From NCBI GenBank assembly GCA_046328525.1, contig JAXLWK010000006.1, positions 124,001 through 188,000 on the forward strand: 64,000 nucleotides of DNA. The letters run 5' to 3'. This DNA comes from JBDHWG01 sp046328525 (lineage in GTDB: Bacteria > Chloroflexota > Anaerolineae > Epilineales > JAHCIE01). Positions 8,553 to 16,549 of this stretch are shown one piece after another. Below the pieces are notes generated by a model. That model had not been told where the DNA came from. It did no database searches and saw nothing but the letters and a program-made list of their open reading frames with translations. Position numbers and translations under genes: made by a program. How positions within the stretch are numbered: the stretch's first letter is position 1; every line of letters begins with the position of its first letter.

Positions 8553-10289
8553 ATGTCTGACCCGGCCGTCAGCCCTCTGACTCCAATCCTCGCCGAGTTC
8601 GCGCCGCTCGGCCGCACCGGCCTCCTGCCCGCGCTCCAGGCCGCCCAATCCCTGACGGGTTCCCTCTCAGAATCTACAACCGCCCAGATTGCGTCGGCCC
8701 TCGGTGTCCCCCTCGCCGATGTCCACGGCGTCATAGACTTCTACGGCCTGCTGTACCGCGAGCCGCACGGCCAGACCACCGTTCGCGTGTGCGCCGACCC
8801 CGCGTGCGCCCTGCGCGGCGGCGAAGGGGTGCTGGCGGCGGCGCAAGAGCGCGCCGCGGCGGCCGACGGCGCGGTCAGTGTCGAGCGGGCGACGTGCCTG
8901 GGGCTGTGCAACACCGGCGTGGCGGCGAACGTCACGCGCTGGAACGAGGCGGCGGGCGCGTTCCAGAACTCCATTGCGACGCACCTCACGCCCTCCGCCC
9001 TGGACACCCTGTTGGCCGGGCAGACTGTCGCGGCCGAGGACTACGTCGGCGGCGACCTGTCCATTGTGTCGGTGCTGTGCGGCAAGGGGCGGGTGGCGAG
9101 CCTGATCGAGTACGAGTCGGCCGGCGGGATGCGGGGCATCCGCAGGGCGCTGGGGCAGCTGACGCCGGGCGATGTGATCGGGGAGATCATGCGGTCGGGG
9201 CTGCTCGGGCGCGGCGGCGCGGCCTTCCCGACGGGCATCAAGTGGGAGAGCGCGGCGAACGCGCCCGGCGCACCCAAGTACTTTGTGATTAACGCCGACG
9301 AGTCGGAGCCGGGGACGTTCAAGGACCGCATTCTAATGGAGGGCGACCCGAACCGCATCCTGGAAGGGGCGATCCTGGGCGCGTATGCCATCGGCGCGCA
9401 CAAGGCGTACTTCTACATTCGCGGCGAGTACCCCGTCGCCATTGCCCGCGTGCGCCACGCCATCGCCGAGTGTCACGCGGCGGGCTACCTGGGCCAGAAC
9501 ATCCTCGGCTCCGGCTACGACCTGGACATCGAGGTGCGCACCGGCGCGGGGGCGTACATCTGCGGCGAGGAGACGGCGCTGTTCGAGTCCATCGAGGGCA
9601 AGCGCGGCTTCCCCCGCGTCAAGCCGCCGTTCCCGGTGACCCACGGCCTGTTCGGCAAGCCGACGGTGGTCAACAACGTCGAGACGCTGGCGAAGGCCGT
9701 CTACGTGCTGAGCCACGGGGCGGCCGCCTTCCGCCGCTTCGGCACCGAGCAGTCCAGCGGGCCGAAGCTGTTCTGCGTCTCCGGCGACGTGGTGCGGCCC
9801 GGCCTGTACGAAGTCCCGTTCGGCGTCACGCTGCGCCACCTGGTCGAGGACCTGGCCGGCGGCGTGACCGGCGCGGGTTTGCAGGCGATCCTCATCGGCG
9901 GGGCGGCGGGCGCGTTCGTCGGCGAAGAGGCGCTGGACGTGCGGCTGAGCTTCGAGGACCTGCGCGCCGCCGGCCTGCCCCTCGGCTCCGGCGCGGTGAT
10001 GGTGTTCAACACGTCGCGTGACCTGCGCGATGTCCTCGCGCGACTGGCGCGCTTTTTCGCCCACGAGTCGTGCGGCAAGTGCTACCCATGCCAGATCGGG
10101 ACGCAGCGCCAGTACGAGATTCTGACGCGCGTCGCGGCGGGCGAGGTGCGGCCGGACGACGCCCTGGCGCTCCAGGACATCGGCTGGACGATGACCGAGG
10201 CGTCGCTGTGCGGCCTGGGGCAGACGGCGGGCAGCGCCGTCCTGAGCGCCATGCGGCTGTGGCCGGAGCGGCTGGGATTGGGGAGGTAA
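8553..10289 (+). CDS. NuoE-NuoF fusion, NAD-binding subunit of formate dehydrogenase
   Basis: 578 residues. The NuoE-like thioredoxin fold comes first, with [2Fe-2S] ligands Cys80, Cys85, Cys115 and Cys119. The NuoF-like part follows: GRGGAAFPTGIKW (FMN/NADH glycine-rich loop), INADESEPGTFKDR, and the [4Fe-4S] cysteines at 507, 510, 513 and 553 (SCGKCYPCQIGT and LCGLGQ). This is the diaphorase module that passes electrons between formate oxidation and NAD+. It is the first gene of a three-gene operon, three bases from the next gene. HoxF/HndC-type hydrogenase modules look alike, but the formate dehydrogenase catalytic subunit downstream settles the role. Confidence 0.88.
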   Translation: MSDPAVSPLTPILAEFAPLGRTGLLPALQAAQSLTGSLSESTTAQIASALGVPLADVHGVIDFYGLLYREPHGQTTVRVCADPACALRGGEGVLAAAQERAAAADGAVSVERATCLGLCNTGVAANVTRWNEAAGAFQNSIATHLTPSALDTLLAGQTVAAEDYVGGDLSIVSVLCGKGRVASLIEYESAGGMRGIRRALGQLTPGDVIGEIMRSGLLGRGGAAFPTGIKWESAANAPGAPKYFVINADESEPGTFKDRILMEGDPNRILEGAILGAYAIGAHKAYFYIRGEYPVAIARVRHAIAECHAAGYLGQNILGSGYDLDIEVRTGAGAYICGEETALFESIEGKRGFPRVKPPFPVTHGLFGKPTVVNNVETLAKAVYVLSHGAAAFRRFGTEQSSGPKLFCVSGDVVRPGLYEVPFGVTLRHLVEDLAGGVTGAGLQAILIGGAAGAFVGEEALDVRLSFEDLRAAGLPLGSGAVMVFNTSRDLRDVLARLARFFAHESCGKCYPCQIGTQRQYEILTRVAAGEVRPDDALALQDIGWTMTEASLCGLGQTAGSAVLSAMRLWPERLGLGR

Positions 10290-10292
10290 CGG

Positions 10293-10994
10293 ATGCCAGA
10301 TGTCACCCTCACAATAGACGGGCAGGCGGTCACGGTTCCCGAAGGCACGACCATCCTGCAGGCGGCGCAGAGCATCGGGCACGCCATCCCGACCATCTGC
10401 TACCACGAGGCGTGCACGCCGAACGCGGTGTGCCGAATGTGCGTCGTCGAGGTCGAGGGGGCGCGCTTGCTCTCGCCCGCGTGCGTCGCCCTGGTGCGCG
10501 AGGGGATGGCCGTGCGGACGCGCAGCGAGCGGGTGGAGCGCAGCCGCCGCACCATTCTAGAGTTGCTCGCCTCGGCGGTGGACCTGACCGAGACTCCGGA
10601 CATCCAGGCGTACAGCTGCGACTACGACGCGGACTCGGCGCGGTTCGACGGGGAGCGGCGGACAAGTCCCGTCTTGGACGACAACCCGATGTTCATCCGC
10701 GACTACGCCAAATGTGTGCTGTGCTGGCGCTGCGTCCAGGTGTGCGCCGACGACGCCCAGTACGCCTTCGCCATCAACTTTGGTGGACGCGGCTTCGAGA
10801 CGACCATCGCCACGTTCTTCGACCGGCCCATGCCGGAGACGACGTGCGTGTTCTGCGGCCAGTGCGTGGGCGTTTGCCCGACCGGCGCGCTGAAGCCGCG
10901 GCGCGAGTGGCTGCTGCAACAGGGACACACGGCGGACGAGATCATTGGGATGAGCCGCGCGGAGCGGCGGCGCGCGAAGCGGCGAGGAGACTGA
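10293..10994 (+). CDS. HoxU/NuoG-N-like iron-sulfur subunit of formate dehydrogenase
   Basis: 233 residues. An N-terminal plant-type [2Fe-2S] domain has Cys36, Cys47, Cys50 and Cys64. After a linker come two ferredoxin-type [4Fe-4S] motifs, CVLCWRCVQVC and CVFCGQCVGVCP. It lacks the molybdopterin part of NuoG, so it is an electron-wire subunit linking the diaphorase upstream to the catalytic subunit downstream. A ribosome site GGGAGG precedes the ATG, and the stop almost touches the next start (TGAGATG). Confidence 0.88.
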   Translation: MPDVTLTIDGQAVTVPEGTTILQAAQSIGHAIPTICYHEACTPNAVCRMCVVEVEGARLLSPACVALVREGMAVRTRSERVERSRRTILELLASAVDLTETPDIQAYSCDYDADSARFDGERRTSPVLDDNPMFIRDYAKCVLCWRCVQVCADDAQYAFAINFGGRGFETTIATFFDRPMPETTCVFCGQCVGVCPTGALKPRREWLLQQGHTADEIIGMSRAERRRAKRRGD

Positions 10995-10995
10995 G

Positions 10996-13155
10996 ATGCT
11001 GGCATCCGAGAGAGTCGTCTCCACCACCTGCCCGTACTGCGGCGTCGGCTGCAACCTCCACCTGCACATCGCCGCCGACTTCATCTACAGGGTCACGTCG
11101 CCGTTCGACGGCGTCGTCAACCACGGCAATCTGTGCGTCAAGGGGCGCTTCGGCCACGACTTCCTCTATCACCCCGACCGCGTGACGACGCCCCTCATCC
11201 GCAAGACGCCGCAGACGCCGGGGGCGCGCACGCAGGCGTTCGACCGCGCCCAGTGGCGCGAGGTGTCCTGGGATGAGGCGCTGGACTATACGGCGGACCG
11301 GCTCGTCGAGATCTACGTGCGCGACGGGAGTCGGGCGCTGGCCGTGTTCTGCTGCGCGAAGGCGACGAACGAGGACAACTACCTGTTGCAGAAGCTCTTC
11401 CGCGCCGTCTTTCGCACCAACAACGTAGACCACTGCACCCGCCTGTGCCACGCCGCGTCCGTCGTCGCGCTCCAGATGGCCGTCGGCTCGGCGGCCATGA
11501 GCAACACCGCCGCCGAGGTCGTGGACAGCGACGTGTTTATCGTGACCGGCTCCAACACCGCCGAGACGCACCCCATCATCGCCCTTCAGATGAAGGCGGC
11601 CGTGGCGAAGCATGGCGCGAAGCTCATCGTTGTGGACCCGCGCCGCGTCGAGATGTGCAACTTCGCCACGCTGTGGCTGCCGGAGAAGCCGGGCACGGAC
11701 GTGCCGCTGTTCTCGGCGATGGCCCACGTCATCCTGGAGGAGAAGCTCTACAATACGGCGTTCATCCGCGAGCGCACCGAGAACTTCGACGCCTTCGCCG
11801 CGTCCATGCGGAAATTCACGCCGGAGTACGCGGAGGCTGTGTCGGGCGTGGATCGCCACCTCATCGTCCAGGCGGCGCGCATGTATGCCACGGCGAAGAA
11901 CGCCGCCATCTACTGGGCGCTCGGCATCCCGGAGCACACCCACGGCACAGAGAACGCGATGGCGCTGATCCACCTGGCGCTGCTGACCGGCCACATCGGG
12001 CGGCGCGGGACGGGCCTCAACCCGTTGCGCGGCCAGAACAACGTCCAGGGCGCGTCGGACGCGGGCGCGATGCCGTGGCACTATCCCGGCTACCAGCGCG
12101 TGGACGACGAGGCGCACGCCGTGAAGTTCGAGGGGGCGTGGAACGTCGAGCCGGGCGGCCTGAACCGCCATCGGGGCCTGACGACGACGGAGATCGTCTC
12201 GGACATCGGGCCGGGCGGGGTGCGCGCGCTCTACATCATGGGTGAGAACCCGATGATGTCCGAGCCGGACCTCAACCACACGCGGCGGCAGGTGCAGGGG
12301 CTGGAGTTCCTGGTCGCCCAGGACCTGTTCATCAACGAGTCGGGCGCGTTCGCCGACGTCTTCCTGCCGGCCGCGTCGTGGGCGGAGAAGGACGGCACGT
12401 TCACCAACACCGACCGCCGCGTGCAGCGCGTCCGCTGCGCCGTCGGGCCGCGTGGGCAGGCCCGCCCCGACATGGCGATTATCTGCGACCTGGCGCAGCG
12501 CATCGAGGCGCGGCTGGGGCGAGCGACGGCCGGCTGGCGCTACGCCGGGCCGTGGGAGGTGCTGGAGGAGATGGGGGGGGTCGTGCCGGATTACGCCGGC
12601 GTCAAGTACCACCGCATCGAGGACGTGGGGCTGCAAACGCCGGTTCCCGACGACAACCACCCCGGCACGCCGTACCTCTTCGCCGACACGTTCCCGCGCG
12701 GCCGGGCGAAGTTCTTCCCGCTGGAGTACAACCCGGCCGTCGAGATGCCCAACGACGAGTACCCGTTCATCCTGACGACCGGGCGCGTGCTGGAGCACTG
12801 GCACGGCGGGACGATGACGCGCCACTCCCACCTGGACGACCTGTACCCGGAGGCGCGCGTCGAGATTCACCCCGTCGACGCGGCGCACATCGGGGTCGAG
12901 GATGGGCAGGCGGTGCGCGTGACGTCGCGTCGCGGCGCCGTCGTGGTGCGGGCGTGGGTCACGCAGCGGGCGACGACCGGCGTGGTGTTCCTGCCGTTCC
13001 ACTTCGCCGAGGCTGCCGCCAACCTGCTGACCATTGACGCGGTTGACCCGCAGGCCAAGATTCCGGAGTTCAAGGCGTGCGCCGTTCGCGTTGCCCCGGC
13101 GCGCGAGGACGAGCTGCCGAACCCGTCGGCGCAGCAGGCGCGCGGACGGTATTGA
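10996..13155 (+). CDS. fdhA: Formate dehydrogenase, molybdopterin catalytic subunit
   Basis: 719 residues. The N-terminal [4Fe-4S] site is Cys12, Cys15, Cys19 and Cys47 (TCPYCGVGCNL, NLCVKG). The metal ligand is Cys151 in DHCTRLCHAASV, so this is a cysteine enzyme, not a selenoprotein. Molybdopterin-binding stretches NTAETHP and GRVLEHWHGGTMT are present. It should oxidise formate to CO2 in the cytoplasm and pass electrons through the two upstream subunits to NAD+, or run in reverse. No Tat signal is seen. fdhD and molybdopterin biosynthesis genes are not in the window. Confidence 0.9.
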   Translation: MLASERVVSTTCPYCGVGCNLHLHIAADFIYRVTSPFDGVVNHGNLCVKGRFGHDFLYHPDRVTTPLIRKTPQTPGARTQAFDRAQWREVSWDEALDYTADRLVEIYVRDGSRALAVFCCAKATNEDNYLLQKLFRAVFRTNNVDHCTRLCHAASVVALQMAVGSAAMSNTAAEVVDSDVFIVTGSNTAETHPIIALQMKAAVAKHGAKLIVVDPRRVEMCNFATLWLPEKPGTDVPLFSAMAHVILEEKLYNTAFIRERTENFDAFAASMRKFTPEYAEAVSGVDRHLIVQAARMYATAKNAAIYWALGIPEHTHGTENAMALIHLALLTGHIGRRGTGLNPLRGQNNVQGASDAGAMPWHYPGYQRVDDEAHAVKFEGAWNVEPGGLNRHRGLTTTEIVSDIGPGGVRALYIMGENPMMSEPDLNHTRRQVQGLEFLVAQDLFINESGAFADVFLPAASWAEKDGTFTNTDRRVQRVRCAVGPRGQARPDMAIICDLAQRIEARLGRATAGWRYAGPWEVLEEMGGVVPDYAGVKYHRIEDVGLQTPVPDDNHPGTPYLFADTFPRGRAKFFPLEYNPAVEMPNDEYPFILTTGRVLEHWHGGTMTRHSHLDDLYPEARVEIHPVDAAHIGVEDGQAVRVTSRRGAVVVRAWVTQRATTGVVFLPFHFAEAAANLLTIDAVDPQAKIPEFKACAVRVAPAREDELPNPSAQQARGRY

Positions 13156-13178
13156 GTGGGGTTTGAGTCTTCGCCCCC

Positions 13179-13274
13179 TCATCTCCCTGCCCCTTCCCCC
13201 ACGGTGGGGGGAAGGGGAGAAATCCTTCTGGCTCCCCTCGCCCCGTGTGGGAGAGGGGATGGGGGTGAGGGGCG
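13179..13274. repeat. CCCCTCTCCC/GGGAGAGGGG-type palindromic repeat
   Basis: Two nested hairpins occur: one around CCCTTCCCCCACGGTGGGGG and a second that ends GTGTGGGAGAGGGGATGGGG. Related copies are at 43853-43887 and, inside a coding region, at 58157-58260. Confidence 0.65.
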
Positions 13275-13280
13275 GATGGC

Positions 13281-14099
13281 GTGACCCGCTCGATTCGCGT
13301 GCTCCCCTGGAGCGCGGCGCCCGCCGACCAGGAGCTGGCCAGCAGCGCGGCGCTGCTGGCCGGGCTTGAGGCGGTCGGGCAGCCGGCGATGCGCTGGTAC
13401 GAGATGGCGCCGCCGGCGCTCGTCCTCGGCAGCGGGCAGCGCCCGGCCGACGTCAACATGGCGACGTGCCTGGCGCGCGGCGTGCCGGTCGTGCGGCGGT
13501 CCAGTGGCGGCGGCGCGGTGTTCAGCGGCGTCTCCCTGAGCCTGGATATTGCCCTGCCGCCGCTGGACCCCCTCGACAGTCACGACATCACGGAGTCCTA
13601 CCGCTGGCTCGGCGAGACCTGGGTCGCGGCCCTGGCGAGTCTGGGCGTCGCGGCGCGGCTGGTGAGCGTCGCCGAGGCGCGCGCCGACGCCCAGGCCCTC
13701 TCGCCGCTCCTCAAGCGCGTGTGCTACGCCGGCCTCTCGCCTTATGAGGTGGCCGTCGGATCGCGGAAGGTGGTCGGGCTGGCGCAGCGCCGCCGCCGCC
13801 AGGGGGCGCTCCTCCAGGGCGGTGTCTATCTGCGCTGGCCGTCGGAGGAGACGGCGGCGCTGGTCGGGGTGACGGACGAGGAGCAAGCGGCGCTGGCCGA
13901 GGCGCTGCCGAAGAAGGTCGCCGGGCTGGACGAGCTGCGGGTGGGCGGCGCGCCCTCGTTAGCGGCGCTGCGGGCGGCGTTCGAGGCGGCGCTGCGGGAG
14001 CGGGGTGTCACGCCGTCGCCGGCCGAGTGGACGGCGATGGAGCGGGTGGCGCGGGACGCGGCCCTGGCCCAATACGCGCCGCTCTCAACCGACAACTGA
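13281..14099 (+). CDS. Lipoate-protein ligase A family protein
   Basis: 272 residues from a GTG start; the ATG five bases earlier meets a stop after one codon. The BPL/LplA/LipB fold is indicated by YEMAPPALVLGSGQR, the signature VRRSSGGGAVFSG (RRxSGGGAVxH-like, with the usual His replaced) and KVVGLAQRRRRQGALLQGG. Such enzymes transfer lipoyl or octanoyl groups to carrier lysines. It follows the formate dehydrogenase operon across a repeat and may be a separate unit. A LipM-like octanoyltransferase is the alternative, since Cys is present in KRVCYAGLSPYE, where LipM-type enzymes have one. Confidence 0.75.
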   Translation: MTRSIRVLPWSAAPADQELASSAALLAGLEAVGQPAMRWYEMAPPALVLGSGQRPADVNMATCLARGVPVVRRSSGGGAVFSGVSLSLDIALPPLDPLDSHDITESYRWLGETWVAALASLGVAARLVSVAEARADAQALSPLLKRVCYAGLSPYEVAVGSRKVVGLAQRRRRQGALLQGGVYLRWPSEETAALVGVTDEEQAALAEALPKKVAGLDELRVGGAPSLAALRAAFEAALRERGVTPSPAEWTAMERVARDAALAQYAPLSTDN

Positions 14100-14107
14100 A
14101 ATAGGAG

Positions 14108-15156
14108 ATAGGAGTTACGCAGTTGACGATAACGCGAGTAAACTTGGGCCATGAACAAGCCAAAATGTGACGAACTCGACTACATCCACTTTCTGATCGC
14201 CGCGCAGAAGGTCTACAGTAACGTCGAAGCCGCCAAGTGCCACCCCGACGCGGACAGCGATGGCCCAGCGCATGACGCCTACACGCGGCTGCTGAAACGC
14301 TGTCAGTCCGATGGTGAGGCGCTGTGGCAAGAAGTGCGGCCCTGCGTATCGCGGCAGGGCGGGTGTCTGGTCATCGACGACACAACCCTGGATAAGCCCT
14401 ACGCGCGGGCGATGGACTTGGTCACGCGGCACTGGTCGGGCAAGCATCGGGCGGTGGTGCAAGGCATCAACCTCATCAGCCTGCTGTGGACTGACGGTGA
14501 CGCGCTGTGGCCGTGCGACTTCCGCCTGTACGCCAAGCACGACGATGGGCTGACCAAGAACGACCACTTTCGCGCGATGGTCGCCACAGCTGCCACCCGT
14601 GGGCTGTCGCCTGAGTTGGTGGCCTTCGATAGTTGGTACGCCAGCCTGGACAACCTCAAGGCCATTCGCACGCTGAACTGGCACTGGCTGACCCAACTCA
14701 AGAGCAATCGTCAGGTGAACCCAGATGGCTCAGGCAATCGGCCCATCCGTGAGTTGCCGATCGCCCGTGGGGGCGCCATCGTGCATCTGAAAGGCTACGG
14801 CGTGATCAAGGTGTTCAGGACGGCTGACCCACACGGCGGCGTTGAACACTGGGCGACCTCGAACCTGGCGATGACGCTGGAGCAGTGTGCCGAGTATGCT
14901 TACGCTGCTTGGGGCATCGAAGTCTACCATCGCGGTCTGAAGCAGTTCTGCGGTGTGGAGCGCGCTCAACATCGTGGGCAGGCGGCCCAGCGCAACCACA
15001 TTGGCTTGGCGATCCGCGCCTTCTTGCGTTTGGAGAGCCAGCGTTCGGTTCATGGCCGCTCGTGGTTTGAGGCCAAGACCGCCATCATCCGCGACGCCGT
15101 CCGCGCTTATCTGGCCCAACCTTTCTATCAGCTTATGCCAACTGCGTAACTCCTAT
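14108..15156 (+). mobile_element. IS701-like insertion sequence (1049 bp)
   Basis: Terminal inverted repeats of 18 bp, ATAGGAGTTACGCAGTTG at 14108-14125 and its complement at 15139-15156, enclose a single transposase gene. AGGAG flanks both ends (14103-14107 and 15157-15161) as a probable target duplication; because the flank resembles the terminus, the exact duplication could also be read as 7 bp. A shorter non-autonomous element with the same ends is at 30270-30426. Confidence 0.85.
14151..15149 (+). CDS. IS701-like DDE transposase
   Basis: 332 residues, intact. The DDE triad is likely Asp76 or Asp77 (LVIDDTTLDKPYA), Asp160 (VAFDSWYASLDNLK) and Glu257 (GIEVYHRGLKQFCGVERAQ, the Y-R-K/E-type region). 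The stretch YAKHDDGLTKNDHFR between the first two aspartates is typical of IS701-like enzymes. It is somewhat shorter than many family members but uninterrupted, so the element may still be mobile. Codon use is less G+C-rich than in neighbouring genes, in keeping with acquisition. Confidence 0.85.
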   Translation: MNKPKCDELDYIHFLIAAQKVYSNVEAAKCHPDADSDGPAHDAYTRLLKRCQSDGEALWQEVRPCVSRQGGCLVIDDTTLDKPYARAMDLVTRHWSGKHRAVVQGINLISLLWTDGDALWPCDFRLYAKHDDGLTKNDHFRAMVATAATRGLSPELVAFDSWYASLDNLKAIRTLNWHWLTQLKSNRQVNPDGSGNRPIRELPIARGGAIVHLKGYGVIKVFRTADPHGGVEHWATSNLAMTLEQCAEYAYAAWGIEVYHRGLKQFCGVERAQHRGQAAQRNHIGLAIRAFLRLESQRSVHGRSWFEAKTAIIRDAVRAYLAQPFYQLMPTA

Positions 15157-15165
15157 AGGAGACAT

Positions 15166-15245
15166 GAAACGCAAAGGCGCAAAGGCGCAAAGAAAGACAA
15201 CAGCGCGCCCTTCTTCCTTTGCGTCTCTGCGCCTTTGCGTTCCTT
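15166..15245. repeat. GCGCAAAGACGC palindromic repeat, copy 2
   Basis: The left arm has CGCAAAGGCGCAAAGGCGCA and the right arm CTTTGCGTCTCTGCGCCTTT. It directly abuts the target duplication of the IS701-like element and overlaps the end of the PAP2 gene region. Confidence 0.7.
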
Positions 15246-15250
15246 TTCCT

Positions 15251-16246
15251 CTACTCCTGGACGCGGGTGGACGGGTCGGCCAGGCGCAGGCGGCGGAACA
15301 GGTACGGCCCCAGGCCGGCGACCCACGCGCCGACCAGGGCGTAGCGCATGTAGCGCAGGCCGTCGGCCAGCAGCGACGTGTCGCGGGGGGAGACTGCGCC
15401 TAGCCCCTGCCACAGAATCACCAGCCCGACCAGGCCGACGAGATAGCGCAGCGCCCGCCGTTGCCACGGGCCGCCCGCCGAGAAGCCGCCCCGCCGGTCG
15501 AGCCACGCCCAGCCCACGATCAGCCCCACCAGCGCCCCCGCCGTCGTCAGCGTCCCCTCGATGCCCAGCGGGGCAATGTCCACACCGCTCGCCGCCCGGG
15601 CGTTGCTGAACCAGGCGTCCGGCAGCGGGGTCGCCCCGCGCCACGCCGCCAGGAGGGCCGCCCCCACCACGAACGCCAGCGAGATGGCAAGCCCCACCAG
15701 TATCTGCGCGCCGAAGCCCTGGCCTTTGAACCACCGGCCAACGGGCTTCTCCCAGCGCAGGAACGCCGCCAGCAGCAGCGCCCCGATGAGCCAGCCGAGG
15801 ACGACATCCGAGAGAAAGTGCGCGCCGAGGTAGACGCGGGACAGGCCGATGAGCGCCATGAGGACGATGGCGGCGGCCCAGGCGACGCGCGTGCCAATGG
15901 CCGAGGCGATGACGCCCCACACGGCGACGGCGTTCTGGGCGTGGCCGGAGGGCGCGCCGAAAGTCGGCTCCGGGCTGAGGGCGCGCACGGTCGGGTCTAC
16001 CCAGTAGGGGCGCGGCTGGGCGAGGGTGATCTTGAGCAGGTCGTTGAGGCCGGCGCTGAGCAGGAGGATCAGGCCGACGCGGAGGCCCAGGGCCGCGCTG
16101 ACACACCAGTAGAGGATGGGCAGGAGGAGCAGGTAGAACTCCACGCGGCCCATGAACGTGAGAAGCCCCATCGGCGCGGCGAGCCAGCCGCCCAGCGCCT
16201 GGAAACCCTGTACGATGCCCAACTGACTGCCCAAGAATGTGTCCAT
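15251..16246 (-). CDS. PAP2-superfamily membrane phosphatase
   Basis: 331 residues from the ATG whose complement ends at 16246, chosen because AAGGGGG precedes it; a longer reading adds only 16 unlikely residues. The three phosphatase motifs are present: KITLAQPRP (Lys72, Arg79), APSGHAQN (Ser100, His102) and SRVYLGAHFLSD (Arg137, His143, Asp147), with membrane helices between them and four or more helices C-terminal to the core. It probably removes phosphate from a lipid pyrophosphate such as undecaprenyl diphosphate or from phosphatidate. No operon partner. Confidence 0.88.
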   Translation of the reverse strand: MDTFLGSQLGIVQGFQALGGWLAAPMGLLTFMGRVEFYLLLLPILYWCVSAALGLRVGLILLLSAGLNDLLKITLAQPRPYWVDPTVRALSPEPTFGAPSGHAQNAVAVWGVIASAIGTRVAWAAAIVLMALIGLSRVYLGAHFLSDVVLGWLIGALLLAAFLRWEKPVGRWFKGQGFGAQILVGLAISLAFVVGAALLAAWRGATPLPDAWFSNARAASGVDIAPLGIEGTLTTAGALVGLIVGWAWLDRRGGFSAGGPWQRRALRYLVGLVGLVILWQGLGAVSPRDTSLLADGLRYMRYALVGAWVAGLGPYLFRRLRLADPSTRVQE

Positions 16247-16316
16247 CGAATCCCCCTTTGGTCGCAGAGGGATTCTAGCATGGACGCGGCGCAAGGCAAC
16301 TCAGGCGCTATCGCAT

Positions 16317-16357
16317 GACGGTGGAGAGCGAAAGCGCTCTCCACCGTCGCTATTTTT
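16317..16357 (+). terminator. Strong intrinsic terminator with no obvious upstream gene
   Basis: A perfect 14-bp stem (16317-16330 with 16335-16348), AAAG loop, then GCTATTTTT. It points along the plus strand, but the nearest plus-strand gene upstream is the transposase more than 1.1 kb away; the PAP2 gene between runs the other way. It could close an antisense or small RNA, or attenuate the regulator gene downstream. The remainder of 16247-16549 holds no recognised gene. Confidence 0.6.
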
Positions 16358-16549
16358 GACGCGGCGCATCCTCGGATATACCCCATTTCTACACCCTTAG
16401 GGAACTGGCGGCGGGCCTGCCGCCGCCCTATCATATGTCTATCCAATCATCTTGGAGTATCCTGCGGGGAAAAGCTGATTTGACGGCTCGCCAGGCTGAG
16501 CGGCTAGACGCGCTCTAGCGGCCTCGGCTAACACCGGACGAGCCGCTTT

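Noticed and set aside
10942..13182. Very long open frame on the minus strand opposite the formate dehydrogenase gene
   Set aside because: It is an antisense shadow produced by high G+C codon bias; the plus-strand protein has all catalytic motifs.
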